DNA from: Paracoccaceae bacterium
GTDB taxonomy: Bacteria > Pseudomonadota > Alphaproteobacteria > Rhodobacterales > Rhodobacteraceae
NCBI GenBank assembly: GCA_015487255.1
Contig: WFQA01000079.1
Coordinates: forward strand, 1-20,887
Direction: 5' to 3'
Length of the DNA stretch: 20,887 bases
Part shown: positions 20,520 to 20,887 of the stretch, in pieces
How positions within the stretch are numbered: position 1 is the first letter of the stretch
Layout: every line of letters begins with the position of its first letter
The notes under the pieces: generated by a model
Database searches by the model: none
Told to the model about the DNA's origin: nothing
The model's input: the letters and a program-made list of their open reading frames with translations, nothing else
Made by a program: the position numbers and the translations under genes

Positions 20520-20675
20520 TCAGTCAGTTTGTCTTTGGCAGGCACTATAAATGTCGTCACATTCCAGCAATAATTCACATAAAACGCCTGTTATCTCAAA
20601 GTTCCCAATGACTAGGAAGTGCATGATGATATCTTCCAGCATATCAATTGACTTATCGTATTGCGGCTTATTCAT
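20520..20675 (-). CDS. Small helical protein B, unknown function
   Basis: A 51-residue acidic, helical protein beginning MNKPQYDKSIDMLEDIIMH and containing the FLVIGNFEITGVLCELLLE block that resembles protein A. I chose the ATG at 20675 because GGAG lies six bases upstream on the minus strand; the frame is open to 20750 but that extension is hydrophobic and has no site. The pattern (helix, glycine turn followed by an aromatic residue, amphipathic helix) suggests a helical hairpin, perhaps oligomeric. It is in the same direction as protein A, about 77 bases upstream of it. Confidence 0.5.
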   Translation of the reverse strand: MNKPQYDKSIDMLEDIIMHFLVIGNFEITGVLCELLLECDDIYSACQRQTD

Positions 20676-20839
20676 GGTTTTCTCCATCGGCAAATCACTA
20701 CAACAAATAGTATCTATAAAAATTATGAATAAAAATTTAATTTGTTTCACAGATATTTCGACATAATTATTAGATTCTCATTACGGCCCTGACCCGCAGC
20801 CCAAGTATCCCTCAGTCAACGGAGTGCCCTTGGGATTAA

Positions 20840-20887
20840 GATATGCTGCACATGATGTTCAAGCTGGGCCAATGCGCCGAAGAAAAC
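20840..20887 (+). pseudogene. Possible C-terminal fragment of a transposase running off the window
   Basis: The last 16 codons read DMLHMMFKLGQCAEEN in frame to the edge, preceded at once by a TAA. The pattern recalls the C-terminal helix of Mutator/IS256-type transposases (L..MFKLGQ.AE..W). Because a stop lies directly upstream, an intact transposase cannot precede it, so it would be a remnant. This rests on 16 residues and recollection only. From 20676 to 20839 I see no gene. Confidence 0.2.

Overview
The window looks like a chromosome segment of an alphaproteobacterium, most likely Rhodobacterales. The reasons are a gene-transfer-agent (GTA) head cluster whose major capsid protein and gene order match the Rhodobacter capsulatus GTA (RcGTA), a RibB protein carrying a degenerate RibA-like domain, an LdtR-like MarR regulator, and a yacG-tRNA-Phe neighbourhood. 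Most of the window is GC-rich. From the tRNA-Phe gene (about 19.3 kb) to the right edge it becomes visibly AT-rich.

Region 1 (1-6900, all minus strand): the 5' half of a GTA cluster. In transcription order it runs from a promoter at 6845-6873 through small terminase, large terminase, portal, GTA head formation protein, prohead protease, major capsid, a small Ig-like virion protein that is not in the standard RcGTA order, head-tail adaptor, stopper and tail terminator. The tail genes lie beyond the left edge. The promoter has a good sigma70-type match and carries a perfect 10-bp inverted repeat. Its leader contains a terminator-like hairpin. Two further hairpins lie between terL and portal and just after the capsid gene. 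Together they suggest transcript-level control of the cluster.

Region 2 (6949-10212, minus strand): mltG and fabF are directly abutted. They are separated by a bidirectional terminator from acpP, which has its own promoter. Upstream is a small lipoprotein of unknown function. The GTA genes lie immediately downstream of mltG in the same direction.

Region 3 (10382-15949): the nrdR/riboflavin/nusB neighbourhood, rearranged. nrdR and ribD overlap on the plus strand. ribBX, ribH and nusB form a tight minus-strand operon followed by an M32 carboxypeptidase. The two halves converge on a roughly 190-bp nested inverted repeat (12003-12190), and no ribE is present in the window.

Region 4 (16067-19311): a TylF-type methyltransferase, a DUF202 membrane protein, an LdtR/MarR regulator, sdhE, an uncharacterised membrane protein with a zinc ribbon, yacG and tRNA-Phe(GAA). 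The first two genes have promoters placed so close to the ATG that leaderless mRNAs are predicted. A 17-bp palindrome precedes sdhE.

Region 5 (19312-20887): AT-rich accessory DNA downstream of the tRNA. It holds an exported beta-rich protein, two small proteins on the minus strand that look like divergent copies of each other, and possibly the edge of a transposase remnant. This is the most island-like part. The most interesting signals in the window are the GTA control elements, the extra GTA gene, the inverted repeat at the riboflavin breakpoint and the paired mini-proteins.
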